Below, one piece after another: positions 38,165-49,539 of a stretch of DNA of 64,000 nt (within the stretch, counting starts at the first letter, position 1; every line of letters begins with the position of its first letter). Made by a program: the position numbers and the translations under genes. The notes under the pieces are model-generated. The model did no database searches. It was not told the DNA's origin and saw nothing but the letters and a program-made list of their open reading frames with translations. The stretch spans positions 215,001 to 279,000 of the forward strand of contig OY754978.1 of NCBI GenBank assembly GCA_963576475.1, in the 5' to 3' direction. This stretch comes from Molanna angustata (taxonomy: Eukaryota; Arthropoda; Insecta; Trichoptera; Molannidae).

Positions 38165-38375
38165 AATTGCTTCTCGGGAAACTAATAGGTACTATGTCAA
38201 ATATTAATTTAATACGCACCCAATGACAAGTTGCCACATTCTGGAGACTTACGATATTGATAGTCTCACAGATATAAACTGAAAACACAATTAAAAACTG
38301 TGTCTACACCGGGAATCGAGCCCGGGACCTTTGGCTCAGCAGTCAAATATCTAACCAACTGTGACACGAAGGCCA
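38165..38375 (-). mobile_element. SINE-1 copy
   Basis: Minus strand: GGCCTTCGTGTCACAGTTGG head, GGCTCGATTCCCGGTG B box, and TCTCCAGAATGTGGCAACTT body. The tail ends near GCTTCTCGGGAAACT as seen on plus. Confidence 0.9.
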
Positions 38376-38408
38376 ACATGGACACATCTCTCTCTCTCTC
38401 TTCTTTAG

Positions 38409-38690
38409 CTTGTATCCCACATGGTGGTGGGGTCCGCTCTCCTCACTGCGCTCCTCCACTTCGCCCTATCCTGAGCATCGTCCTCAGAGACATCACATTC
38501 CTGCATGTCCTCAGCCACCAGGCCTTTCCATCGTTTTTTGGGAGGCCCTCTGGATCTTTAGCCAGACACTCGATGGTTCAGTGCAGTGTTTCCTATATAT
38601 TCTGGCGGTTTTCTAAGGATATGCCCGAACCACCTCAGCCTATTCTCCATCAGCTTATCGGATACATCGCGTACACCCAGGCTACCTCTT
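38409..38690 (-). pseudogene. LINE ORF2 C-terminal fragment
   Basis: The minus frame reads DVSDKLMENRLRWFGHILR, PPEYIGNTALNHRVSG, an in-frame stop, RSRGPPKKRWKGLVAEDM, and DRAKWRSAVRRADPTTMWD, ending at a stop. R-W-F-G-H-I-x-R and P-x-K-R-W are hallmarks of the post-RT C terminus of RTE/Jockey-type LINEs. It is unusually intact, with one stop (about 38565). Confidence 0.8.
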
Positions 38691-38699
38691 TATGGAAGC

Positions 38700-39545
38700 T
38701 ATCATAAGAATTTTTCGAGATTTTAGCATTTTTATAAAACTAGTTATTTTTAATACCTCGAGTGAGTGTTTCGAGTGCCACGACTGCAAATTAATGTTTT
38801 TTGTAAATCTATTATTTGAATGACCATTATACCATGGAACTATAATATAATAATATATGGTATCGGGTGATTTTTTCGATACCGCATTGCTGGAGCCGTA
38901 TAAAAATAACAAAAACCATTTTTTAGATTTTTCAATGTTTTACCCGAAGGTAGTTGTGATCAAGAGTTTAATAAAAATCTCTTATTATATTTATTTATGG
39001 TTGATATTATTGTAATTGAAAACTTATGGGGTATTCTATTAGCCTTTGTGTTTTCCGTTGGTTTAAGTGACACTCTGTAGGTATATGTAGGTATGTAGAT
39101 AAATATAGTTATAATGTAGGTAGGTATATAATATGTGTGTGTGTACCTAATAATAAACAGACAGTTATATAAAACAGATGAGATTATATACAATGATGTT
39201 TACATTCCGTTCTATATTTGCACTATCAAAAGATAATCCAGTCACTCTTTCATTCATACCTATATTTATTTATAACCTTCCTATTGATTGACTGTGACGC
39301 ACTTATATGTACATGCTTAATACAGATATATTAATACTTTTCAACCTTTACCATCGCTCACCTAGTTTTATATTCTCTTCTTCTTCTTGTGCTACTTCTA
39401 ATAAGTTTTCCTAGTTGGTATTCACACCAATTTTTCAATATTCGACGCACGGATCGTCTACCAACGGACGCCTTAATCATTTATACGCATGGCATAAAGT
39501 ACCTACAAGTTAATCCAGGTTAATAATATAACAAACCTACCTTTT
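38700..39545. other. Non-coding stretch
   Basis: AT-rich with TACC/GTGT microsatellite bits. No gene recognised. Confidence 0.45.
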
Positions 39546-39920
39546 CTAACAAATAATCGTTTGGACAGGTTTGTATGTAGCCATGCGACTCATTTGAGTG
39601 GGTCGCATTATATATTGAAAATGATGAGATCGCGATACCACTTCCACGCCGGTGATGATCTAGAACTCATTGGTCCTTTTCACCCCCCGGACGCGGCCGC
39701 AACGTCGGACAACACAAATATCCACTATCCATCGGGTTCAACCACTGCCCCCGAGAATCCAACCTCAAACGGCGGGGCAACCGCTCAAGATCGGCAGCCG
39801 GGGCAAGCCCCTAGCACAACCGATCGAACGGAAGGGCTTGCCCCCGCACCCCTCGGTCCTCGTGTTGAAAATATATTGAAAAAAAAGCTACACATAATTC
39901 TAGCCAACCTATTCTAACAA
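39546..39920 (+). other. GC-rich islet with a 118-codon open frame, unidentified
   Basis: 39640-39870 is strikingly GC-rich for this window. The plus frame (39561-39917) is rich in Pro, Ala, Thr and Gly (PPDAAATSDN, NGGATAQDRQPGQAPS, GLAPAPLGPRVENILKKK). It is low-complexity, with no membrane segment or recognisable domain. It could be the N-terminal (gag-like or 5' UTR) part of a retroelement, or a transposed exon. I cannot assign it. Confidence 0.3.
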
Positions 39921-40309
39921 TATTTTTAACTAAACTACTATCACATCAAACTCATCCCAATATTGCACCAACCTAATTTTATTTATTTATTTAATAAAAT
40001 AACAATTATACATTAATAATAAAAAGAATTACAAACAGTATCTTAAAATTAAATTATTTAAGATCTATTCATCCCTCAGTTGAGATCAAATCTCGTGTTC
40101 GAGGGAGGAGCACAGTCATTTGTGCGGTTCATTTATTTCAATAATATAGGTATAATATTACTAAGAATAACACGCATAGATTTACATTAATATTACGTGA
40201 ACTGATGAACAGTTTACGGATGAATTCTCACCAATGGAGCACTCTAGTACACGCAAGCGCATACTGAGAACTGAGTGCCCCACTAGTATCATGTAAATGC
40301 CTAATGCCT

Positions 40310-40570
40310 GAGATTATTAGGCCACGATATACTTTTACGTCTCCTAAGCAAAAATCTTATCTTAAAAATTTTATCTGACTCCTAAGCGAAAATTCCCGGA
40401 TTCGATACTCGGTGGGGATAAAATTTTTAATTGTTTTTAGTCTGGATCTCTGAGACGATAAAAATCCCAAGTCTCGATCCAGAATGTGGCAACTTGTAAC
40501 TGGGTGCATGTTAGATTAATATTTGACATAGCAGTTAGGTATATGTTAGTTGCCCATTGCCCAATAATCA
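40310..40570 (+). mobile_element. SINE-1 relic, 5' damaged
   Basis: CCCGGATTCGATACTCGGTG (B-box region), AGTCTGGATCTCTGAGACGA and AGAATGTGGCAACTTGTAAC are recognisable. Upstream, TCTCCTAAGC-AAAATC is duplicated (about 40340 and 40380). Confidence 0.75.
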
Positions 40571-41384
40571 GTAGAACTACGTCTAATAAACCAACATTAA
40601 AAGGAAAACACAAAATCTATGTAGTTTCGAAAATATTTCATACGTTAATTGTTAAATTATTTTTACATTAAAATGTATGAACAGTTTTTCAGTATAAGCT
40701 GCAATAATATATTTTTATAGCACCTTATTATCTGATAGTAAGTATTTGTTACATACATAATTATGTAGCAAATACTTATTATCAGATTTCTGTCAAATTG
40801 TTTGTAGACAAGAATACACAAAAGTTTAGCATAAGAAGTATATATATATATGCCTAGGTATACATACATACAATACAATACACGCAATCCTTCCTTTAAT
40901 AAACTTGTAAGGCATTATATACTTTATATTTAGTCAATTTGCATACTAAATGTTACATTCCTTATTATTGGCTTTTTGAATCTATAAAGGATTGATTTTT
41001 TTGTTGTAACATACCTACCTACCTAAATATCGTAAATATCTATTTTTAATTGGTATAACTTAATCATATGAAACTGTCATTAATATTTTGTACGAGTTAT
41101 TATTAAACAAGTTGTTATGTCAAATATAAATTTATTACAGGTTATGAAGTAACTAAGGACCTACCTATTTATTATAATATATTTAAACATACATAATATA
41201 TACCGCAAATATAGGTGTATCTGGTCATTATTATTAAAAATATAACATACAAAGAATATTTTTGTATTAATTTCCCGTCTGCCGCCATGTTGTCTCAATA
41301 TTGTAACGCCAAATCACTACTTTGATACCAACATTAATTTTGGCTGTGGCAGGACCATATTTATGCATGGAATAAGTTCCCACA

Positions 41385-41570
41385 TAGGAACCTTCAGACA
41401 AACTGAAAATATATCTACCTTCAGAAAAAATCTCAAAACACACCTTTTCGCAAATATTACCAGGGCCATAATGATACATCTTAATCTCTCTAATTTTCAG
41501 CGCCCTTGAGATGAAATATTATAAAAAACGGCGCTATATAAATCATCCAAATTATTATTAAATCAATAAT
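41385..41570 (+). mobile_element. CR1/L2-like LINE 3' end
   Basis: The plus frame reads ENISTFRKNLKTHLFANI and reaches a stop near 41510. Then comes GGCGCTATATAAATCATCCA, the sort of 3' terminus CR1/L2 elements carry, followed by an ATTATTA repeat. Confidence 0.75.
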
Positions 41571-41692
41571 GAATGTGGGAACAAATATACGTTTAATGTT
41601 ATAATACAATTTTGGTATTTATTAAAAAAAAAATCAAACATTTTGGTCCGTATTTTTGAACTAGACAGGTAGGTACTAAAATAGACGACGTA

Positions 41693-41893
41693 GGTATACC
41701 TAGTGGTAAGTAATTTGGCTTTCGTGTGAGCTTCCCAGGTTCGATTTGCAGCACAGAAGACATTTATTTAAAATTATTCCTCAAGCAACTCTTGCGTCTT
41801 TGGACTGGAATTACTGGTTGTTTGGAAGAAATTGCCATTTGGTAATAAAATCGCCACTTGTGCAGGCTGCAATGAAGTGTTTATTATTTGTTT
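41693..41893 (+). mobile_element. SINE-2 copy
   Basis: Head with CTAGTGGTAAGTAATTTGGC and CCCAGGTTCGATTTGCAG, then ACTGGTTGTTTGGAAGAAATTGCCATTTGG and CGCCACTTGTGCAGG at the 3' end. Confidence 0.75.
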
Positions 41894-42264
41894 AAAAGTT
41901 TGTCATTATCATAAGTCTCATAATCATTTTTATGAACATTTTAACTGTACTTTTTATGTTAGCAATACTGATCATCTAAAAAAATAAAAGAAAAAAATGT
42001 ATATTTTCAGGTCTGTTAACATTGGATTGTTTATTAGTTGGATATTTTCTCATCAATCACATGGATGTTACTCTACTTATGTATTTTATTTCAAATTTTC
42101 CAAAAACCCTGTGCAAGTGCACTGAAAAAATTGGATAACATAACTGTTTGGCTACTATCACTGTACGGTTTGGTTGCGAGGACAAAACATTTGATTGGAA
42201 TAACCGAATGTTTGTTAGTTATAATATAAAATTTTGAAAACATTAACAAAAATATATATTTTCA

Positions 42265-42350
42265 GTGTGACAAGTTTATAGCCAAACGGGAATTTCTTTC
42301 AACCAACCATAGATTACAGCCCAGAGAAGCATGATATGCGTTAGAAATAT
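42265..42350 (-). mobile_element. SINE-2 fragment (3' half)
   Basis: Plus reading: GACAAGTTTATAGCCAAACGGGAATTTCTTTCAACCAACC, then CAGCCCAGAGAAGCATGATA, the inverse of the SINE-2 body and tail. Confidence 0.7.
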
Positions 42351-42806
42351 TGGGGTCTATTTTCAATACCAAAGTTTGTTGACCGTTACATTATGTAAAA
42401 AAAATATTTCGCATGAAATTATTTTATTGTTAACATTATTAAGTTGTCAATAAAATGTTAGTGAATATCCACAAATTTCACGTAATAAATGATATTTAAG
42501 ATGTTTATAATGTGCTAAACTGCTTTAATATAATTTATCTACACACTAAAAAAGTAATGATAAATCGTATGTATTTTATGAAGATATTAAATTTGTAAAT
42601 ATACAAGTAGGTACATTTTATAGGTAGAGGTACATACTGTACATTTTCAAACGTTTATGAATATAAATGAGCGGTTGGTTTAACAGGTGCCATGCGGAGG
42701 AATGATCATGATTATTTAAATTTATCAACAGTTGTCACAAACCTTTAATTTGATTACTAAATTATAAAATTTAATGGCTAAAAAATCGAATAAAAATCTT
42801 GAGTAA

Positions 42807-43345
42807 AATATTTATTTATTTATTTTTTATTTGTTTAGAAACTTAACAGCTATACATTTATAATACTTAATTGCAAATAATAATACAAAAGAAACAGAGA
42901 AATATAAAGTTTCACATATTTAAATTATTATATATTATTAATGTTGGGTAGTCTAGTATTGTAAGATGGTGAGTGTATGTGGGGGAAAGGGAAGGGTAAT
43001 GGATATAGGAAAGCGTTGATAAGGAAGGGATGAAGGTTTAAGGAAAGTAGGTTTGATTTTTAACCAGTAATATTACCAATAACCGCCCGTAATTGGCGTT
43101 TCATCGATGTCTGTGTGGAGTTAAATATATCAGGTTTGGGGTCAAGACTATTATAATAATTTAAGCATCTGTTTACATAATTATTCTGTGCGTAATTTGT
43201 TCTGCAGTGTGGTGTATAGAAAAGGTGATTTTGGCGTGTTGTTTTCATGGGGCAGTTGAAAGAAATTTTTCGGAGTAGGTAAGAGCTGTCTACAAGGTTA
43301 TTAAGTATTTTATAAAGCAGATAGACATCGGATATCTTTCTTCTT
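42807..43345 (-). pseudogene. LINE 3' fragment (CR1/Jockey-like)
   Basis: The minus frame reads LEKRRKISDVYLLYKILNN, LVDSSYLLRKISFNCP, HCRTNYAQNNYVNRCLNYY, then STQTSMKRQLRAVI and a stop at 43060. The R-R-x-I-S-D-x-x-x-L-Y-K-I-x-x and R-T-N-Y pattern is classic for the end of insect non-LTR polyproteins. The 3' UTR ends in an AATAAAAAATAAATAAATA tail at 42807. It is intact at the protein level but 5'-truncated. Confidence 0.85.
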
Positions 43346-43678
43346 TTTTCAAGTGATATAAATTTATTTATGTATATAAACTTTCTAAAATATTTAGATC
43401 AAGTCATACACAAATAATATGTTTGTTTTTTTTGTCAATATTATTTTATTTAACTGCTTATATGTATTGTAAAAAAAACAGTTGATTTTGTTATAAAATA
43501 CTTCTGACTTAATATAATTCTCAAATTGAAATAATTTCATAATAAAATAATTGTAAATTTCAACATCTCGTTTGAGCTTTGTATAACAATATTTTGACGA
43601 TGTGCTCGACAAGAAACGCGTCATCAATCAAAATAATCAAATTTAGGAAACAAGTATTTTATTTAAATTAAGTATGTA

Positions 43679-43708
43679 GGTACCTACCTACCTACCTACC
43701 TACCTACG
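43679..43708. repeat. (CTAC)n microsatellite
   Basis: Seven consecutive TACC units following TAGG. Confidence 0.95.
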
Positions 43709-44274
43709 TATGCTATCAATAATTTTTAACCATCAATTGAAATGTGTTGTCTATGTAATGGAGTTCCTCAATATGTCGACATATTTAACAAATAATGAAT
43801 TGGTAGGTTATGTTTTTAAACAATTTTGCTTGTCATTCTCTCGTTTTAAATATTCATTATAATTACCCGTATATTTAGTAACGCATTTAGTTGAACACCC
43901 CTGCTGCATTTCAGTTAGCAATGATATTAATTGATTAATACACATGTCATTTTTTACACCACTCAAATTATTGGTAGGATTTTTTTTTTATATGTAGGTG
44001 AGTCGATTCATTATCCAATATTTGTAGGCGCCATTTTACCAAATATTATACTCATATTAAAATGCTATCATTTAATATGTATTTGACTTCTTAATAACCT
44101 TAGCCATATTGTGTGTTATTACAAATAATTATTTGTAGGTTTCTGATACAGATTTTTATGACGAAGTGGCATGTATCAATGAACGTATTTTCTGAATTGT
44201 TCATTTAACGTAACCATGTAATAGACTTTTACATAGAGTTTGGCTAGACTTTTACAAAGAGCTGACATAGAATT

Positions 44275-44345
44275 TGGCTTCTATGTCAGCTCCTGGGTTT
44301 AATTCCCAGCGGAGAAAAATGATTTAAACCAGACATTTAAGTCTC
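44275..44345 (+). mobile_element. SINE-2-like head relic
   Basis: TTGGCTTCTATGTCAGCTCCTGGGTTTAATTCCCAGCGGAG has a B-box-like core. Upstream, TAGACTTTTACA(T/A)AGAG is duplicated (44223 and 44246). Confidence 0.5.
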
Positions 44346-44394
44346 ATTGGTCCTTTTATTCTTACTTTCTAAATCATCATCATTTCTTGCTCCT

Positions 44395-45115
44395 CTATCC
44401 CAGTTCATCCGGGGTAGGGCCTCCTAGTCGACAGTCGAGCCATGTAATGTCGCCGGTGCACGGTGGTATGTCTTTTCCTTGTGACTTTGAGGGGATATCG
44501 AGTATTTTGGTGGAGTAGGTATTCTCCCTTCGCATGACATGGCTATACTGTTTACCCTCTTTAATTTTTCTTCTATTGGGGCTTCCTTGAAGAATCCCCT
44601 GAAGTAGGTACTGGTTGCGAATTTTATCAAGTTCTGTTACACCACCTGCCCAGCGTAACATCTTTATTTCAATCGTGTGCAGTTGTTATGCTGGATTTTT
44701 TTTTACTGTCCACCACTCTGATCCGTACAGCATTGCAGGTCTTACGACTTGGTTGTATATTTTACCCTTAGTTTGAATCGACATTCTTTTATCGCATAGT
44801 ATGTTAGAAAGAGATCTCCACTTCAGCCACGCCACATTGACGCGGTGGTTGACATCGTCGTCCACCTGGGCATCTGAAGTCAGTATGAATCCAAGATATT
44901 TCAAGGGCGACATTTTGAGAATCTTTATGTGGTTATTCAGAAGTATATCCTGGCCAATGGCTTTCGTTCCTCCAAACTCGGTTCCTCTAAACTCGGTTTT
45001 TGTTCTGCTTACTCTCAATTCATGTCCTACTAACTCTTTTACCCATGTATCAAAGGTCTCTTAGAACTCTGATGCCTTTCTGCAGAGCAGCACAATATCT
45101 TCGACATACAATAAC
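44395..45115 (-). pseudogene. RTE-like LINE relic (RT motif C to C terminus)
   Basis: Minus strand from 45108: YVEDIVLLCRKASEF then a stop, where a functional RT would have Y-x-D-D. Next come KYLGFILTSDAQVDDDV, WRSLSNILCDKRMSIQTKG and YNQVVRPAMLYGSEWW, then MLRWAGGVTELDKIRNQYL and HVMRRENTYSTKILDIPSK after a frame change. The K-Y-L-G ... W-x-x-x-S-x-x-L-C-D-x-x-M ... L-Y-G-S-E-x-W chain is the RT thumb and post-RT part of RTE-type elements. The broken Y-x-D-D and stops show it is dead. Confidence 0.85.
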
Positions 45116-45132
45116 CACCTCTCTTTCTCACT

Positions 45133-45245
45133 TTCTTATAATAATAAACACTTCCTTGCACCCTGCGCATATGGCGAATTTATTGCCAAAGGCCAACTAA
45201 CCAGTGTTTCCAGCCCAGAGAAGCAATATTCGATTGAGAAATGAA
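45133..45245 (-). mobile_element. SINE-2 fragment
   Basis: AATAATAAACACTTCCTTGCACCCTGCGC...GCGAATTTATTGCC...CCAACTAACCAGTGTTTCCAGCCCAGAGAAGC, collinear with 34397-34510. Confidence 0.85.
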
Positions 45246-45734
45246 TAATTAATTTCTTGATAACTTTTTTAATGAATTTTAAATAATGAATTTTACTTGG
45301 TGTAAACGCCGTTCGCCGAATTCAGAATCGGTGTTAATGTGGACTGCATACAGGAAAAATTAATGGAATACACACCTTTAGAGTTTTTTGTTAAAAATAC
45401 CGGTACAAGATTGAAGTAAAAAGACTCACCAATATATCGCCTTGTAGCCCGTGAACATCAGCACATATAACACAGAAAATATATTATGATAATGATTTTG
45501 ATGATGATTTGTATAATTGATCACAAAATGTTCACCTTCTTGTACGTAGATAACGCACTTTATTGACGACTGGAGATGGGAGAAGCAGGTAGTAGGAGGT
45601 TTGAGGCGAGGGACGGACGGGTCTTTTTTTTCGTAAAATTGCACAGAAAAATAATCAAAATTATTATTGTACCAACATAGAAAAAATACAATGCGCGAAT
45701 TTGAACACATTGCAATAGTATTAACTTCTATTAT

Positions 45735-45895
45735 TATCATCCATTCTGAATTTTGCCTTTTTAGGTAAGACGAGACTAGTGTTTGGGAATACACACATGT
45801 GTCGTACCTGCTTCCTTTTAAAGGGAATGTACGCCCGCAAACCTGTCTTTGGTTATCCCACATTGTGGAATATGTCGTGTTGGTATGAATGAATA
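45735..45895. repeat. Family-R dispersed repeat (inverted)
   Basis: GGTAAGACGAGACTAGTGTTTGGG...ACACATGTGTCG...CATTGTGGAATATG...TGTTGGTATGAATGAAT is the inverse complement of 29278-29425. Confidence 0.8.
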
Positions 45896-46454
45896 ATAAT
45901 ATTATTACCTTCCAGCAACACTCCTAATTATTAGTTTGCACAATGGTATTAAGATAAATGATAGCTTCTATTGAGGGCGCCATGTCGCCATATAATATAT
46001 CCGAGATGACATGTCAGGAAACAAAGAAAAAAAAATATCAAAGCATTGTATTTAGTACAAACAGGAATCTAGTATAAACCATTATAGTAAGTATTTTGTA
46101 TATAGATATCAATTATGGTATAGCATAAACAACAATAGATTGCCCAACATTAAAATATATACCATTACGCATTCAACTAAACACAGGTTCAGTAAAGTTA
46201 TGTTAATTATTGTAATAATGTATTTATTATAGTGCAGGTGAAAATATGAGGTGCTATGGCATTCAGGTAAGTATTATTATATATAATTAATTTAAGTAAC
46301 TAGCATGTCTGACTAGGTACATCATCGTAATATGACTTAGTAAGGAACAAAAATCAATCTTAAGGAAGAAAAAGATTTTGACAAAAGAGATATGTATACC
46401 AATTTCACGCCATGTCCCTAACGGGGTCGTAAGACACAGAGTCCCAAAGTCCCT

Positions 46455-46590
46455 TCCATCCTTCAAAACTGTCAGTAACTTAAGACCCTTCAGTGCCTCC
46501 TACCTTCCTTCAGTTCCTCTTACCTTCTTTCAGTTCCTCTTGTCTCTTCAAGTTCTTTTAGTTCCTTCCTTCTCCTCAATCCCTCCAGAG
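46455..46590. repeat. Pyrimidine-rich degenerate repeat
   Basis: TTCAGTTCCTCTTACCTTCT-type 24-bp motifs, diverged, in a C/T-rich strand. Confidence 0.5.
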
Positions 46591-46710
46591 AAAAATTCAA
46601 TTATCATCCATCGTATTCTTATGTCGATCATTTTCCATAGATTGCTTTATAAGAAATTAAATAAAAAAAATGTTTAGTACAGTATGATAGTTGGACCTCC
46701 TTCTCTCAGT

Positions 46711-46744
46711 ATAGTCCACTTATAGTCCACTTATAGTCCACTTC
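46711..46744. repeat. 11-bp repeat x3
   Basis: ATAGTCCACTT in three consecutive copies. Confidence 0.9.
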
Positions 46745-46869
46745 ATAGGTCAAATGATCTTATTGTCGATGAAAAGAAGATTATTTAAAAATATTTTAAT
46801 CCAGTAACCGTATCCGGAAAAACGTACGACAGTTCACGTCAAGTTTATATCAATTGCCCTTAATTAAAA

Positions 46870-47080
46870 AAATCCTTGCAGTGATGTACCGGCTTAGAAT
46901 AGTACTCTTTTCTATTATCATCGTTTTCGCTCACATAGTTCCCCAATGAATTTTACCACTTATTCTGAATGTAGGTAGTGCCTTTTTAGGTGAGACGAGA
47001 ATGGTGTATGGGAAAACACGCATGTGTCGTGTTACCTTTTATAAGGTAATGCATATTCGCATACCTGTCACTGGTATAAA
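46870..47080. repeat. Family-R dispersed repeat (inverted)
   Basis: GTGATGTACCGGCTTAGAATAG...ATTATCATCGTTTTCGC, then GGTGAGACGAGAATGGTGTATGGG...GCATACCTGTCACTGG, collinear with 55420-55680. Confidence 0.75.
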
Positions 47081-47130
47081 TAGAAAAAATAAAATATAAG
47101 TTTAACAAAAAATAAATAAAATTAATAATC

Positions 47131-47395
47131 TTGTTAAGTATTCGGATGGGTGCATTGAATTATTCCCAATTGATGGGTGCAATGAATTATTCCCAATTGA
47201 TGGGTACATTGAATTATTCCCAATTGATGGGTGCAATGAATTATTCCCAATTGATGGGTGCATTGAATTATTCCCAATTGATGGGTGCATTGAATTATTC
47301 CCAATGGATGGGTGCATTGAATTATTCCCAATTGATGGGTGCATTGAATTATTCCCAATTGATGGGTGCATTGAATTATTTCCAATTGAAGGCTT
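47131..47395. repeat. 27-bp tandem repeat, ~9 units
   Basis: Unit GATGGGTGCATTGAATTATT-CCCAATT. A 27-bp period without stops leaves several frames open on both strands (plus MGALNYSQL repeats, minus HPSIGNNSM repeats). It is flanked by family-Q sequence: GTTAAGTATTCGGATGGGTG before and TCCAATTGAAGGCTTG after, which are contiguous and single-copy in the Q copy at 30241-30285. Confidence 0.95.
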
Positions 47396-47404
47396 GTTTG
47401 GAGC

Positions 47405-47560
47405 GTTTGTTGCTTTTTACTTTGACCTATTAAATAATTTACAATTTATGCATTGATCTGCTATGTATAATGGTAATAATAATAATTGAGTACCTACTAT
47501 TTATTTTTAGTACTTAATTGTTATAAATAACATTAGTACATCGTCTATCGCCGTAAAGAA
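47405..47560. repeat. Family-Q dispersed repeat, copy 3
   Basis: CGTTTGTTGC...TTAAATAATTTACAATTTATG...AATAATAATTGAGT...CGCCGTAAA, collinear with 27630-27800. Confidence 0.8.
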
Positions 47561-47599
47561 AAACAGTTACAAGATCATTAATTGTTTATTTAATGAAAT

Positions 47600-48115
47600 T
47601 AAAAACGTGTGAAGAGTAAGAAAATGCTACTTACTTTCCTTTTCGTATGGTTTTCAGATTTTCTGCATTTGAAGGTCCTCGTAAGCTTGAGGATCAAATG
47701 CTTATGGACCATGATAGTCTAGCCAAGACTGACTGTGAATACAGTCTTGCAACAGGTAATCCCTACACATAACTCTACACAGTCTCTGTATGTAGGTACA
47801 TTAATGTAATGATGTGAAACAAGGGCATGGCAGTAAAAAAGAAAGTTAATTTATCAAATTTTGCGACATTTAATATCAGTATTTTATCGACAAAATAAAA
47901 TCACATTATAATATTAACATAATTAATTATTTACAATAAAGTTTTATGGGACCCTCATACACGGGTATGTTATTTTAATGCAATACATATTTATACGATG
48001 TTTAGTAAATTCCAAGACATTTTTTATACTTTTTAAATAATATATTTCATTTAAAAGTACATCCAAATTAATCGCACATGTCATACAGAATGATAACAAT
48101 CAAATATGGAATTAT
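47600..48115. other. Non-coding stretch
   Basis: AT-rich, no gene seen. Confidence 0.45.
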
Positions 48116-48121
48116 CAGCTT

Positions 48122-48420
48122 ATTATCCAACTGTCGATTTGTTCAAGAGAATTTTATTTCTCTTAACAGATGGACAAAAAAGCAACTTCCAACATATCAA
48201 ACCAATATCCGCGAGGTTTTGTATGGTCAGGTCTATATTTTTAGTGTTTTTTTTTTTCAAAAATACCAACTAATGAGGTTTCGCACCTTATGAGTTTTGT
48301 ATATGGTTGAACTCAAAATTTGGAGTAAAACATTAAGTGTATGTGTGTCCATCCCTCTCTTATAACTTTTCATCCGCTTAATGCGCATATTCCAAATTTT
48401 CAGAAAGCATAGAAAATCCA
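48122..48420. repeat. Family-M dispersed element, copy B
   Basis: ATCCAACTGTCGATTTGTTC AAGAG, TTTATTTCTCTTAACAG, then GAGGTTTCGCACC, CTTATAACTTTTCATCCGCT and AAATTTTCAGAA. Collinear with copy A at 25163. Confidence 0.75.
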
Positions 48421-48454
48421 TCTCCAATGTACTTAATGTATTTGTTTAAATAAT

Positions 48455-48600
48455 TCCTTATACCCTGTTGAAGCGGCGAATTTATAGCTTAACGACAATT
48501 TCTTTCAACTAACCAGTGTTTCCAGCCCAGTGAAGCAATATTATGCAACAGAAATAATCTCAAATAAATTTCTCCTCTTCAGGAAATCGAATGATGAATA
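48455..48600 (-). mobile_element. SINE-2 fragment
   Basis: CCTTATACCCTGTTGAAGCGGCGAATTTATAGC...AACTAACCAGTGTTTCCAGCC...AAATTTCTCCTCTTCAGGAAATCGA. The tRNA-like head is lost. Confidence 0.8.
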
Positions 48601-48669
48601 GGATGGATGTAAAATACTGTATTATACATAGTTGTTTGAATAAATATTTATGTTTGTTTTTGCTATACA

Positions 48670-48760
48670 TATGTACTATCATCGCTATCGGGCGTCCTAT
48701 ATGGGCGAATACAACAGGCAAATGATATATTATGTATGTTTCCTTCTGTAAGTATATTTT
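48670..48760. repeat. Family-R distal fragment
   Basis: ATCGCTATCGGGCGTCC...GGGCGAATACAACAGGCAA matches 55465-55520. Confidence 0.55.
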
Positions 48761-49539
48761 TGTAATTTAAACCAATTAGGTACCTACCTAGGTAGTGTGT
48801 TTGTCCCAAATATCTGAACATGCGTTGAATGTAGGTAAATGTTCAATATTCATAAAAACACAAATAAATCATTAAACAACCTTAACAAGGTTACTATGAC
48901 AACATATGTAGTGTTTTGTGTATAGTGTATAGTCCGCTCCACTTAATAATTATTTATTTTATGTTTGCATTGGTGACATTTCTTAGTTTTGTCAGATGTA
49001 AGAAACTTAACTTTTCCAGATGTGACAACATAATCCAATTCATGCCAAGTTAGATAAATTAATAACGTTGTATTTGACACAAAGTAAGAATAATTAATGT
49101 TGTTTTTGGCATACACCCCAAAAAATCGAAAGAGTCCTGGAAAAATACGAGCATCTAAAATTTTTATTTATGTGCGTGCATGTACCAGTATACCCGATGC
49201 AGTGTCACGCTAAAAAAAATGTGATAAAAATATAAAATTGTTAAATATATTATCAAGTCATATAGATCTGTAAAAAAGGGTATTTTTTTGTACGCAAATA
49301 ACTGTTTTCACAAAAGTACTTATTTATACAAATATATTTTGTAAAAGTCTGATTATTATTAATAAAATTACAGGCATAAAAAAGTGCATAATTTTTGGTT
49401 TTTGGACATTGGTTGGTTTTCGTTTTTATAGCTTCAAATAATCCAAAGTAGGTACCTACCTATTTGAAAAATATATCGTGTACCAAACCAACTGCTTTAA
49501 TTTAAGTTTCCATACGAGGACCCGGAAAGGTATTTATAT

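Noticed and set aside
45426..45863. 145-codon minus open frame
   Set aside because: It overlaps a family-R repeat and shows no domain, signal or splice context; likely chance.
47102..47433. Open frames of 83-100 codons on both strands
   Set aside because: A 27-bp repeat without stops opens several frames by itself.
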